DNA of 64,000 nucleotides from Antedon mediterranea (GCF_964355755.1 NC_092675.1:22422412-22486411); one strand, 5' to 3'; positions 22,551-34,408 are shown, counted from the first letter of the stretch. Translations and numbers: made by a program. Notes: a model not told the origin generated them from the letters alone.

Positions 22551-24711
22551 CTAGAAAAGAAAACAATCTGCATTAGCAATACCAGATCCAAACAGTGTTT
22601 AATTCAACACAAATGTAACAAAATGACCGCTCTGATAAATTTTATAAAATATTATTCGTATTAGTCATATGGCAAAGTCACAAGTGTTCTTAGTACTCTA
22701 CCCTACAGTATTACTACTAGTATTCCTAGTACTAGAGTAGCTAGACTACTACTACTACTTCTACTAGGCCTATATTATATAGTAGTAATAGTAAACTAGC
22801 CTAGCTAGTTGGGCTAGTATAACTATCTATATGGTCTAGTGTTTAGTTACTTGGTTAATAATACATAAAAAATAGGCCTAGTAATTACTTTTTTTTTACA
22901 AACTTTTTTTACTACTTTCTAGGTAGCCTAACCCTAAAGTACTAGCTAGGCCTAGAGCTACTACTACTAGGCCTAGGCTAGATAGTAGTAGGTAGCCGGC
23001 CTAGGCCCACGAATGATTAAATCCCGGCGGACCCGGTTGATCAGCAAGGCCTCCTAGGCTAGAGCCTACTAGTAGATAGAGGCTAGTAGGCCTAGGCTAG
23101 CTTCTAGCTACCTAACCTACTACGGACATCCCTTACTACAGAGGTAGGCTACCTACTTACTATACCTACTAGAGGGTGGCCTAGATAGCTAGGAATATTC
23201 ACTAGCTAGGGCCTAGTATATTAATAATTATTACGTATTGTTTGATACTTTATAAACACTTCCTTGTTTGCTCTTTCTTTACTCTATAATTAACTATTAA
23301 TTATTGCGTCGTCAATAAACAAAACCAACCAAGTGTATCAAACCAAAATGTATGACGTCACAATTTCCAACTTTTTGTTGTTAATGCGTTGCTCAAGGAT
23401 TTGTATGGAGGGCAATATCCGTCAAAATAAACAAATCAAAACAGTACTTCTTACTTGTGTTGTAAGCAACTTTTATAGTTAGCATATTATAAATAAGTGA
23501 GAATAATTACCATAGATTTTTTCTCCATGCTCTATAAAATAATATGCCAGTTGGTTGTGATTTTTTTTATTTGTTGTGTTTTTTTAGAATGATCATCCCC
23601 ATCCATCACACTTTTGCATCCAGTGGTTAGTACGGTAGTAGTAGCAGGAATAACAGAAGGTGATTGATAATGTAAGAAGTTAATAATCCAAATAAATCAT
23701 GCATTGAGGATTTTTATTCTTTAAGAATCTAAAATAAACAATACAAAATATGGCAATACAAATTAGATTTTAAAATGAACTATACTTGGTATATAAATAT
23801 GGACACATAATTCCTATTAGATAGAAATATAAATTCCTTTATAATTTGTGCAAGCTTTTGCTTGATAGTGAAGTTTAAAATAAACAAGGTGCTAATACAC
23901 TACACTTTAATGAAAATGCATGTGTTGCTACTTGTATTAGAAATATTGCTTACTTATACTTATTCTTGAGAGTTTTAAAATTATTATTATTATTATTTAT
24001 TGCCAAAAACCAGTTACAAACAAACAAAACACAGAAACTAAGGGAGTAGGCAGGAACCTAAAAGTGAACCTAATCACTATAACAAGAGTTCAGGTTCCGT
24101 ACTCCCAAAGTAACAACAATGATATAAAATAAACTATATAAAATGCAGTATTATGGTCAACATAATTTGTTTATGGAAAGAAGAAAAAAAGTTAATGATG
24201 ATTACGAGTTTGTAGAGAGATCAAAATCATGCTATGCCTATTCAAGGATGCTTTCATCTGAACTATACGGCTGATAAATATAAGTTTTAGAAATATTACT
24301 GTATTTGGAAGAACCAACAAAGATACAAGGTAGTAGTAAATACTTCTAACCACCAAGCTACATTGCAACTACAAACTTGTATAACATTTCACACAATACT
24401 GACTGCAGCATAACTAAGCAGATACATTTTACTATAAAAATACTAAATAATTAAATAGCATGAATGCTGTTGAATCTTGAATATTATAGGCCTACTAATG
24501 ACAAATAATCATGGTTCCAAGTAAACATTTCTTTGAATAACCAGGTTAGAATGCCATTTACTAACGTGTCAATACAATTCTTTCTTAGACATTCTATACT
24601 AATTGTCTATGAAACTAGCAACAGTTACTTGATTTTATATATTTTTGCTTTGAATGTATTGAAGAGGTCTTCTGCCTATTTATAAATGGATCACCCACAT
24701 TACTCAAGCAA
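22551..24711. other. Intergenic between MS4A-like copies 3 and 4; CTAG-rich block
   Basis: From about 22690 to 23225 the DNA is packed with CTAG, TAGGCCTA and TACTACTAC motifs, the densest such block in the window, lying upstream of copy 3. Its 5' non-coding exon and promoter may be here. Around 23975-24130 a TTA run precedes AAAACCAGTTACAAAC, which could be the tail of a LINE on the minus strand. Nothing codes convincingly. Confidence 0.4.
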
Positions 24712-27700
24712 TTATAGATGTTTTACAAGAGGTTCTTTCACTGGATGTTCACTATAAGCAGGCAGTTGTACTTGAGCTTGGTCCATATACTGGCTGTTTT
24801 GCTGTTGCAGGTGAGCTTGAGCTTGCCCCATATACTGGCTGTTTTGCTGTGGCAGTTGTTCTCCAGCTTGCCCCATATACTGGCTGTTTTGCTGTGGCAG
24901 TTGTTCTCCAGCTTGCCCCATATACTGGCTGTTTTGCTGTTGCAGGTGAGCTTGAGCTTGCCCCATATACTGGCCTTTTTGCTGTGACAGTTGTGCTTGA
25001 GCTTGGCCCGTATACTGGCTGTTTTGCTGTGGAAGTTGTGCTTGAGCTTGCCCCATATACTGGCTGTTTTGCTGTGGCAGTTGCGCTTGAGCTTGCCCCA
25101 TATACTGGCTGTTTTGCTGTGGTTGAAACATGATATGTTGTTGACCCATGACCTGTTGTTGACCCATGACCTGTTGTTGACCCATAAACTGTGGTTGACC
25201 AAAATACTGCACCATAGGGAATCCATGACCACCAACTTGTCCTGTAGTGAATCAGGATTTAAAGTGTATTAGATCCTAATTGACTACAATCAGACATACT
25301 CAGTTAAGCTTTTACCATAAGGCCAATTTACACAGACAAGTGGTAACGTTAGGTGGAAACAGCGTGATTGTCCCACATAGAAATTGTGTTTATCATGGGC
25401 AGGTTTCCGCTCAACTGCTCATCCACGTGGAAGGGCCTCTAGTATATACATTGAAAGAGATTTGAAAATGCATCCTTGTAAAATTCGTTAAAAATGCATT
25501 AAATACTGTAAATCTGTTGAAAATTGTGTGTCTATTCTAAAACTGAAAATCTTGCTTAATAAGCCACAAATAGAGAGAAGCTCATAACCCATTAATTTTT
25601 TGAAAAAGAAAAAACAATTGTGATACATAAATAATATCTTACCAGATTGTACCACATAGGATGTATATTGAGTCTGGAAAATAAAGCAAAATAACAATAT
25701 TATTAAAGACACCTTCCCTACAATTTGGGACGTTTTGTAGAAATAATACATATATATTACTTTAAAAACATTAAACCGGGTCATTCCTTGTCTAAAATGT
25801 ACGTTTTATGGTAAATTATGATAAAAAGTGAGAAACAATGCACTACCTAAGTAGCTCGCGGCGACCGACCTCTCGTGGACGGTCTTTAGGCCTTTAGTTT
25901 TGTAGGCCTAGCTGGTAAACATCAGTAACGTACGAACATCGTACGCTAGCTATATAGGTAGCCTGATGTTGTATAGTTGCTGCATTAATTGTCTTTCTAT
26001 TTTTGCCAGACTCCGTTGATACAAATTGGGGAAAACCCGGTATTTTCGCTGAAAAGTTAGGAGTCTTCCATTTGTTTTGGCCTCACGATCGATCGAAAAG
26101 TGGGTGAATTACAGAAGAAAAACAGAAATGCGCAATGCATTTTGGGATTTATAGCGGGCCGCTATAATAATTAGAATCGACTTATTTTTCACATTTTTAA
26201 CCATTTAAAGACGAAAAAAGTTATCGCAATAGGACCATATAGTATTATTTTTACATAAAATATAGTTTATGATCTTAAAATAGATCTAAAAAACGTAGGG
26301 AAGGTGTCTTTAATCAAAATAAATAAAACAATTCTATAGGCCTACCAATACTGTCTATGTTCAAATATCAACTATACTATTCCATAATAAATCAACAATT
26401 AACATGAGTTATTTGTTAATCTGGGAAGTAAAATATATTGGGCCAATTTTTATACTGTATATTTATTATCACACACTAGCAAATCTAAAATCATACAATT
26501 AAAACTGTTATTGGCCATTATTCACCAAGAGCACGTATGAATAGGCCTATTTTCATCATAGCACTAATGGAAAAAAACAAAATTCCACTGTTTAGGTAGT
26601 TTTCCTATTGTACCACAACTCACACATAGAGATGAGCATAATAATATAGGTCTGGATTGTAAACGCCAACTCAGACAGCATTGTACGACGAAACGTCTTG
26701 ACTTGTCGGTGCTGTCTGCTTTGAATCCAGACAGGACGAGTCGTCTTAAAATAGCGTCGGACATAGATTTTAGGTCGTTGAGGCAACTCATCGGGCATCC
26801 TCGTACAACACTGTCTGAGTTGGCCTTTAGTCTCCCTACTATAGCAATAATAGAAACTCACATTTGTTGGTGTTCCACAGCAACATGTTGCACCAGAGCA
26901 CATGTAGACCGATGAAATGATTGCAACCACAAGTTCTATGCCTCCAATTATCGTACAAATAATGTTCACAACATTATGACCAGTACCCTACATTACAAAT
27001 AACACATTTCAACTGCACATTGTGACATTTTGATTAAATTTTTAAAAAAAAGAAATATTGTAATTATACAACTTTATTGATAATATAATTTAATAATAAT
27101 TGAGCGAAAATGAATTTGAAACTATAGGCCACAGAACAAAAGAGTTAACCAAACATTTGTCAGTGTTAGATGGTCCATCATAAAGGTTTGTGGTAACTCT
27201 ATAAATGTGGGAATTAACTCACAAAATAATAGTAGTCGTCAGATGCATATACATTGCTAATACTACCAATAATAACATGGACTCCTGCTGTAACAGCTGC
27301 CATTATTGACATCACAAGACAACCAATAATCTGTAAATATGTTACAATGTATTTATTGCACTGTATAGTATTACTGTACTTTATTTAAAGCCTTTATTTA
27401 TTTGTTGACACTTTTGAATCAGTGGCACTGACAATATGCAGTGCAAGAAACTAATCAGAACATATTGAAAATTTAAAAACATGAATAACTAAAACTATAA
27501 CCAAGTTTTTAAAAAAATAACTTCTAGAAACTACAGTTTACAAGCAACAATTCAATATTATAAATTGATTATTGGGAGTACTTTATAAGGATCGTTTCTC
27601 CCATGCAGAATTTAAATATTTTTTACAAAATTTATCAAATGAGTTTTTAGAAAGAGGGACAGACTCTCCTCCTAATATAAAATTTAATTTGTTTGTCATC

Positions 27701-29108
27701 ATTTGCATTTACAAGTAATGTCCATAAGTCATAATCATTACACAGGGTCAAGTCATTTTCTAGGTTTCTTAATTCTTCTTTTCTAATGTTTTCAAAAGCG
27801 TTACAGTTCAAAACATAATGTTTAATACCTTCAAATTCACCATTGTTACATAGTGTGCAAACACCTGTGGCTTCACTTGACCACTTACATGTTTTACAAT
27901 CAAGTTGTTTGATCTAGCCTTAAACTTTAAGCTGGCACCATACAAATTTGTTTTGTCAAGAAGATATTTTTCTAATTTTGGTTCAGGTTTTGATTTAGAA
28001 TAAACGTTTAAGGAAGTTTTTGTAGTAAATATTTTGACCACTCTGATTTATATGATTCTGTTCAATATTCTTAAACTGAAAATGATGTGAAAGACAGATT
28101 ATTAACATTAAATATATTATCATTATGAGTTTACATAATTTGTACATTTGTCAAATGCATTAACACAACTACGTAAAAATAAGTTACAATCAGTTTGTAC
28201 CATACAATCTAAGACAATTTTTGGCCACTAGTGTCCATTTCTATAAATCGATTAAACAGCTTTGTTTTAGATATTTCATGTAGTTGAGACAAAGGGGCCC
28301 AACCAAGATCACCATAAAGGGCTTCACAGGGTGTATACCGTGGAGCCTTTAGTAAATAATGTGCCATTTGTAGTTGATGTCTTCATTATCTTTCCTTATT
28401 ATCTTTGCCAAATCTAATGAAAATCTAAGCTCTTATCAGAAGATTGTGATTTTTTAGCAGAAAACAAGATGAAATAAATTATGGTAGACTAGCATTTAAT
28501 TTTACAGTAATTTAAAATGTTTTTTTAAAACAAGGAATAAACAAATGTAAGCCCATTGTGATTTCAATCTTAACAATAAGAATTTTATACATATAAAGTC
28601 CCCAATATAAATAGTAACTTACAACACAAGCATTTCGCCCTTTAGAATGTCCAGCAACCACTCCCAGTATTCCAGCAACAAGATAAAACTGTTGGAAAAA
28701 TGTGACATAAACCTATAAAATTGATGCAATTTAACATACAAAATTCACTTTGAAGTTACTAAAAATAAAATAACAATTTACAGTTATTAGAAATTAATCT
28801 TTCAAATTATGAAATCTCTAGCAAAACACTTTTAAATACCATATAATATTAGATAATAAATAAGCAACTATATTTACCCCAAGTGCACCCCAGATTGGGA
28901 CAGCAATGTTGCCCTGTAAATATCCAAATTCGAGGCATGCTACACCAAAAGCAAGAGATAAAACCGATAAACTAATCTGCATATAGCCAGTCACAAGTGC
29001 AGCTGTAGTGTTTAAACTTGATGGGACTTGGCTTCTTCCCGGTTGACAGAGAAAGACTGGTGCAGCCTCTGGAGCAACTTGCAGTGGAACAGCTGCTGTC
29101 GACGTCAT
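24712..29108 (-). CDS. MS4A/CD20-like four-pass membrane protein, copy 4 (complete, 363 aa)
   Basis: Six coding exons: 28878-29108, 28623-28688, 27223-27330, 26862-26987, 25643-25673 and 24712-25241. Total 1092 bp, in frame, with the same boundaries and phases as copy 3. TM1 is in exon 1 (MQISLSVLSLAFGVACLEFG), TM2 spans exons 1-2 (PIWGALG / FYLVAGILGVVAG), TM3 is in exon 3, and TM4 with the CSGATCCCGTPTN turn in exon 4. Exon 5 is the short YVVQSG linker. The last exon encodes a Gln-rich tail: a few GQQQVM units, eight 15-residue repeats (consensus PQQNSQYMGQAQAQL), then LPAYSEHPVKEPLVKHL. An acceptor (CTCCTTAG) at 29126 marks the 5'UTR intron. The tail is about twice as long as in copy 3. 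Introns 2 and 4 hold a LINE fragment and two DNA-element relics. Confidence 0.8.
24763..25122 (-). repeat. Coding minisatellite: eight 45-bp units in the copy-4 tail
   Basis: The 45-bp unit encodes QQNSQYMGQAQAQL plus a Pro, Ser or Gln. Units differ at a few positions (AQAQL, AGEQL, AQAHL, one DQAQVQL), and the AGEQL variants are neighbours, which suggests unit-by-unit duplication. The array stays in frame. Overlapping plus-strand frames are shadows. Confidence 0.9.
25702..26314. mobile_element. TTAA-flanked TIR element, ~0.6 kb
   Basis: Left end ATTAAAGACACCTTCCCTAC and right end GTAGGGAAGGTGTCTTTAAT are perfect complements. A TTAA at each edge fits the target duplication of piggyBac or Kolobok elements. 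There is no transposase frame. It lies in the intron between exons 4 and 5 of MS4A-like copy 4. Confidence 0.65.
26661..26828. mobile_element. Short MITE with GCCAACTCAGACAG termini
   Basis: The left end AAACGCCAACTCAGACAG pairs with CTGTCTGAGTTGGCCTTT at the right end, and ATTGTACGAC with TCGTACAACA just inside. Length 168 bp. It ends 34 bp from the donor of exon 4 of MS4A-like copy 4. Open frames across it are not genes. Confidence 0.7.
27640..28375 (-). pseudogene. LINE fragment: reverse transcriptase C-terminal region
   Basis: Read on the minus strand, the segment near 28350-28210 encodes a P-C-E-A-L-Y-G-D-L-G-W-x-P-L stretch and NRFIEM, typical of the end of a non-LTR reverse transcriptase. 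After a frame change, 27930-27645 encodes a zinc-knuckle-like CKTC...CTLC...HYVLNC pattern followed by a basic end RRRVCPSF and a stop. Frameshifts and stops make it inactive. It lies in intron 2 of MS4A-like copy 4. Confidence 0.7.
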
Positions 29109-29125
29109 TTTAGTTGTTTGAAATA

Positions 29126-29508
29126 CTAAGGAGAGAGGAAAGCATACTATTTTAATATAATAATGCCAGAGTTCTCAATAGGCAGATGCCCTAACTCATA
29201 GCTTGCATAGGCTCTACTCTTGCACTAGACCATACCTGCTGCTATTCGGCCCTTTGATTGAAGACACTGCCTGCAATCTGTGTATCACAATCTGAAATAG
29301 GCAGTGCGTAGGTCTCGCTATGATGTTATGCTAATAAGGTTCAAAACCCATTAGTACAATAACTTTTCTCAATATTTCCTATAGTGCCAGCGGGATGTTT
29401 TTTGTTTTCAGGATCCTCAAAGCGTAGGAGTAGATAGATGTAGCCACTGTGTAAAGCTCTTCTACTGGCACTTCACAAAATAGTTGAGGATTTCAAACGG
29501 GTGCAGGT
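29126..29508. other. Upstream flank of MS4A-like copy 4
   Basis: The sequence should include the copy-4 5'UTR intron and perhaps its promoter. GTGCCAGCGGG near 29386 and CTACTGGCACTT near 29463 are weakly inverted and may mark an old small element. No gene seen. Confidence 0.3.
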
Positions 29509-30326
29509 CAAGTCGGCCCTAAACCGTTTCGGCCAAAGTCAAGTCGGCCCCACGTCAAGTCGGCCCCACGTCAAGTCGGCCCCAAGTCAACTCGGCCCCA
29601 CGTCAACTCGGCCAAAAACTAATCGGTCAACTCGGCCACAATAAAGTATGGAACGCAAAAAGTGGTTAATATTATTATGATTCTTACTATCCACGCTTTA
29701 AAAAAAATGAATAAAAAAAAATATATAATTAAATAATATCATATAAAAAAATGAACTCATTGCCGATATGAATATAAGTACCCGCGTGTTACAAAAACAC
29801 GTGCAGGTACCGCATTTTAGTAAATCGAAGACGGAGGCCTACGTTCCACCATTTGGCCATAGAAAAAATGATCGTACATCGTTTTTGTCCATGATTTGCG
29901 TTTAAAAAAAAGGGAATCCCCCGGTCAGTGAAAACACGTAGCAGTTGTAGATATCGAAAAAGCTGCCAAAGGCGCAGGGAGGCGCAGCTACGAATTGTTT
30001 TCAATTGTGCAATTAGAAATTTTATTAAACGTATTAATAAAGGAAAGTTGGTGAAATCATTCCTATTTTTTTTGCTAAATATATTATTGTCTAAATATTC
30101 ATTAAAAGTCAGAATTATTTATAGTTAAAAAATTGTTTAGAAATATTATTTTATCAATCCCCTTCATTTGCACTTTTTGCGTTCCATACTTTAACGGGGC
30201 CGAGTTGACCGATTATTTTTTGGCCGCGTTGACTTGAAGCCGAGTTGACTTGAAGCCGAGTTGACTTGAGGCCGAGTTGACTTGAGGCCGACTTGACTTT
30301 GGCCGAGACGGTTTAGGGCCGACTTG
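29509..30326. mobile_element. Foldback-like element with CAAGTCGGCC terminal arrays
   Basis: The left arm starts CAAGTCGGCCCTAAACCGTT, continues with five or more TCAAGTCGGCCCC / TCAACTCGGCC units and ends near ATGGAACGCAAAAAGTG. The right arm (about 30165-30326) is the reverse complement, from CACTTTTTGCGTTCCATAC to GGGCCGACTTG. Arms are about 150 bp with internal 13-18-bp repeats, around an AT-rich core of ~500 bp. No transposase was seen and no target duplication could be fixed. Short ORFs at 29789-30128 lie in the core and show no family features. Confidence 0.7.
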
Positions 30327-32239
30327 GATCGAAACCATAGTGGCCTGCCTACTACGGAGATCCCCTACTACTACCTAGCCTAAGGCTAGGTTGGTAAGCT
30401 TAGCCGGCCAACTCTTCTGCTGCTGGTCTTTCTTAATCTTATCTTAAGTTTTACTAGCTGTCACAAGATATAATAATATATATAATATTATATATATTAT
30501 TATAAATAACATTAAATCTATCTAAAGGTTACGATAGTATATATTTTACGAAAAATATGCATGTTTTTTTAAATCACAATACTACCTTTTGTTTTAAGTA
30601 AAAGGACTTTGTCTCCGGTACTGAGGTACTTACTTCCTTGTCATTTTTATTGTTGATTTAGGTATGACGTAATGTGCTGCTGATTGGTATGGAAGGCAAA
30701 TACCGTTAAAATACAAGTCAAATGTAAATGAATGGTTTTACACTTTTGGTTTTAATCATTACAAATGTAGGTGAATTTATTAACCTGATGGATTGTTGTG
30801 CCCTCTCTCCAATAATAATATAGGCTGTGTATACCATATGAATTGTGGTACCGCCCGCACCTTCCTCCCCATAATAATCTCGAAAGATGTACTACTAGTA
30901 CTGAGAGGTGGTTTAAATGAAGTAGTCCTAATTAAAGTTTGAATTAAAAATGTTCAAACCCTTGTAAAGTAATACACCATTCCAAAAAAGAAAATCAATG
31001 AATAAAAGTGATGTCTCTAGATGAATGGCCAGTGTCCCCTTGCACTTTAAACACACCTCTACAAAATAATTAACATTTTTCAACATAGTAACTTTAAAAA
31101 TCTGGTAATTTTAGATTTTTTTTCCTCATATCAAATAAGAACAATTTTACAACCCAAAACAAAAAATTTATATTAAGATCCTTTATTGACAAACAATGTG
31201 TAAACACATTTGAATCATTTATAATGCAATCTATTATTTTACAAAGAAAATCGGGTATTTTTAAAGTAAGTTCCATCATACGCGACTGTTTTGTTTTTGC
31301 TTTCAATTATGCAATTAATTAGTTTACTAAAGTAAAATGTGAATATTTCTTAAACTTGAAAATTCTTTGAGCAATACTGTATTTCTGAAAATTGCTCCTA
31401 ACATTCTGTTAGTAAATATCATGTTCAAAACAGTCAGTTCTTTTTCATATGAATGTAAATGGCACTGCAAAATCCTTCTTCATACCTGCAATGAGATAAA
31501 AAGAATTGATAATTAATGAAGACAAAAAATACTTCAGCATTTATTGAAGAAATAAAAATTATAAATTGTTACACCTTATCATGATATTTTGTTATGTTTA
31601 TCCAAAAAATGAAGAAAATTGAATTTAGAGGGAGATGACACAAAATACTGGGAGACTCCTGTGATTATCAGGGAGTTTAGATGTCTAGGATACATCATAT
31701 AGTAGGTGTGTGAAAACAATTGAGACAGACCACTACAATAAATTCATTGGACAGGAGCCAAGACAATGATATGCTTTTGATTAAAATTTTATTATATATC
31801 TGGCAAACACACTGTATAGAAATATATATGAATGAATTTCCAGACGGATTAATAAAGATAATTTAAATAAAGGAGGCCTAGCTACCCAACCCAGTAGATA
31901 TTCTACTTGTTGTTGGCTATATAATATAACAGATATCGCCTTTTATATCGGTAAAATATAAGATTTGACATCCACTCGGGAATGATATTTTGCTCTTGGG
32001 AAATATATTCCCTCAAGCAAAATATCATTCCCGAGGGGATGTCAAATCTTATATTTCACCTCTAAGCAGGCAATATCTGTATAATATTAGCACCCTCTAT
32101 AGTTTGGGGATTTTTTACTACTGTATCAGAAATTGAGCATTTGGCTTGGCACACTATGATGATTTTGGTGCATCTCTGTGGCAGTGGTATACAATACAAT
32201 ATGTACAAAATTGACTTACATATTATTTGATGATTTAAA
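30327..32239. other. Intergenic between MS4A-like copy 4 and ATP5F1D
   Basis: Includes an AT palindrome near 30470-30500 and a hairpin MITE listed separately. Otherwise AT-rich with no coding evidence. Confidence 0.35.
31926..32084. mobile_element. Hairpin MITE, ~160 bp
   Basis: Nearly perfect palindrome: ATATAAGATTTGACATCC and GGAATGATATTTTGCT on the left pair with AGCAAAATATCATTCC and GGATGTCAAATCTTATAT on the right. Short termini AACAGATATCGCC / GGCAATATCTGT bracket it. It lies about 155 bp downstream of the ATP5F1D stop, so it may be in that gene's 3'UTR. Confidence 0.7.
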
Positions 32240-34408
32240 TTAACTTCTAACAGCTTGGTCCATTGCTTCATGGACCTCTACTGCTATTTGTGCTTCTGCT
32301 TTTTCCACGTCAGTTGATGCTGAACCTAACTCTTGCTGGGCTTTTGTTAGGCCTTCCTTTACAGCCTAGTAAACAACCACAATAACATTGCAACAACAAT
32401 TTACATATACTGTATTCAATACGATGTTCAGAAACAGAGATAGGAATAGGAGAGACATTTATACATGCACATGAATGTTTCTGCCTTTTGTGAAGTCAGT
32501 GATGGGACATCAGATCACATAATTTGGTCATCAACAAAGTCTAGATAGCGACCCAAGTATAGAGGCCATGATTTCAAACCTGCGTATCCGATTGGCCGAT
32601 GGGCTACCACATATCTTTGTCTCTCTGTTTGAGCTATGATTATATTAGAGTTTACTCTTTAGTTAACCAGGAATCTGTGTACTGTTTACAACATATCAGA
32701 GGGCAGTTTACCTGAGGGTCTAGTTCTTCTAATGGAACAGCTACTTCAGCCAGTACTTGGACTGAGGAGTCTGCATGAATTGTTACTGATCCACTGCTAA
32801 CTGCAATACAAATTAAAGAAGGAAATAGTATGCCAAGCCCCAGATAAATATAAAATTGGGTGTTGGTTTGAGGAAAGAGCCCAGTCATGCTCTGCAAAAT
32901 GTTTGGGATTTGCACAGTGATATTCATGTCAAATCTCTGTGCAGTATCACTAAATGAAATCAACTGAAATAGATTTATTGTATACGATAATGTATATTGC
33001 TTACCAAAATATTTAGTAATGTCACCATTTTCTTCATGAACTGAGAGAAGACCTGGTTTTAAAACTGCAAGAGCTGGAACATGCTGAGCTAAGATCCCAA
33101 AGCTGCCTGTTGCTGAGGGTACATCAACTTGTTTCACATTTTCTGCCTTATAGAAAATCTGCAGTATATAAACAGAATGAGTTTTATAGTAAAACAAAAT
33201 GGTTATTTCCCAATGCATTTTCTATTAAAAAAGGCATTATAGTATGGATGTCGACGACAATGATCATATCTGTCACAGTGGAAAAAATGTTCAAATACTT
33301 GAAGGCTGTCAGCCCAGGGTTACCATTTACTCCATGGTGTTACCAATTGATGAGTTTATACAAATCCAAATTGACAGAAAAAAAAGGTTTCCAACTTAGT
33401 ACAATTACAGTAAACTGCAATAGCTCAGCGAATAATAAAGCTAACATGATGATTTAAAGACTGATATTGTATCTCTGTTAATACACATTCCAATATGGAA
33501 TATTAAAAGTCATAAACATTATAGTACAGCATATTAATTATTGATTTTTACTGTATTTAAAATACTACAGGCATTGACCATTATATAAAATACCAAACTG
33601 AACTATCGCCGGTGCTGCTCGTTTCAATCTTCTATTATTTATTAGCTAGTTTATAATTATTAGTATTACTATTAGAAGTTCTATTTTTATATTTTAGGGA
33701 TAATGATGTATATTCAAAAGTTAATAAATGTAACGGTTTGTAGGCCTAGTAATGTAGCCTATATACTATATAGGCCTAGGCCTACTCTTAATTAGTCTTA
33801 AAGAAACAACAATTATGAAAATCTGACTTGTATTGTAGGCTAGAGTAGTACTAAGCCTGGCTAGTTAGGCCTAGTACTAGAGTAGCCTATAAATATGCCT
33901 AGCTAGGTAGGCCCTACACTACTACTTATACTAGCCTACCTCTAGGCTAGGCCTAATAATAATTAATTAAAACATGGAGGTTACTCCATGATTAAAATTA
34001 AGATAGGCCTATTTCAAATGGGACTTTTCGGCCAAAAAGTAGGCCAAACATCCTGGACCAAAACTTCCCGGGATGAAACGTTCTTAATTTGATAGGCTTA
34101 ACTACAAAACAAACGGTACCGACTGTAGTTATTTAGGGAGGACTAGGCTAGACCTCCTCGCCTCGTTCGGAAACCCGGCATCCTCGCCTCGCTCGGCAAC
34201 CCGGCCTCCACCCGCTCTAGGCCTAGGCCCTAGATAGTAAGTAAGGGCCTACCTTTGAAGGACAGCCGAATGTAAAAGCCATTTGCCCGGCAGGTATAGC
34301 AGTTTCAGTAGCCTCCTGTGCATATCTTCTTATTATTTGATGACGTGAAGCATTGGTAAATTGCCTAACAATACACGAAACCCGGCTGAAATTGCAAAGA
34401 AAAGCCAT
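32240..34408 (-). CDS. ATP5F1D: ATP synthase subunit delta, mitochondrial (174 aa)
   Basis: Four exons: 34253-34408, 33005-33158, 32712-32800 and 32240-32365; 525 bp in frame, all with GT/AG sites. This subunit belongs to the F1 central stalk, where with gamma and epsilon it couples rotation to ATP synthesis in the mitochondrial matrix. The N-terminus is Arg-rich without acidic residues up to about residue 30 (mitochondrial presequence). It is followed by MAFTFGCPSK, the beta-sandwich with VDVPSATGSFGILAQHVPAL and LKPGLLSVHEENG, then SSGSVTIHADSSVQVLAEVA, and the C-terminal helical hairpin (KEGLTKAQQELGS, EKAEAQIAVEVHEAM). Length is close to the usual ~168 aa. Intron 3 has a tRNA-like B-box segment near 32540-32610 that may be a SINE. 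Confidence 0.93.
33725..34252. repeat. CTAG/AGGCCT-rich block in ATP5F1D intron 1
   Basis: Dense TAGGCCTA, CTAG and GCCTAG motifs at 33745-33975 and again at 34200-34245, plus two CTCCTCGCCTCG.TCGG.AACCCGGC units near 34157-34204. Same texture as the block at 22690-23225. Confidence 0.5.

Noticed and set aside
24718-25272. Plus-strand and second-frame ORFs across the 45-bp array
   Set aside because: Shadows of the coding minisatellite in the last exon of MS4A-like copy 4, whose own frame is fixed by splicing and by the shared LPxYSEHP end.
26564-26969. Minus-strand ORFs of 75 and 125 aa
   Set aside because: The longer one reads from MS4A exon 4 through its donor into the intron and a MITE; the shorter is in the MITE.
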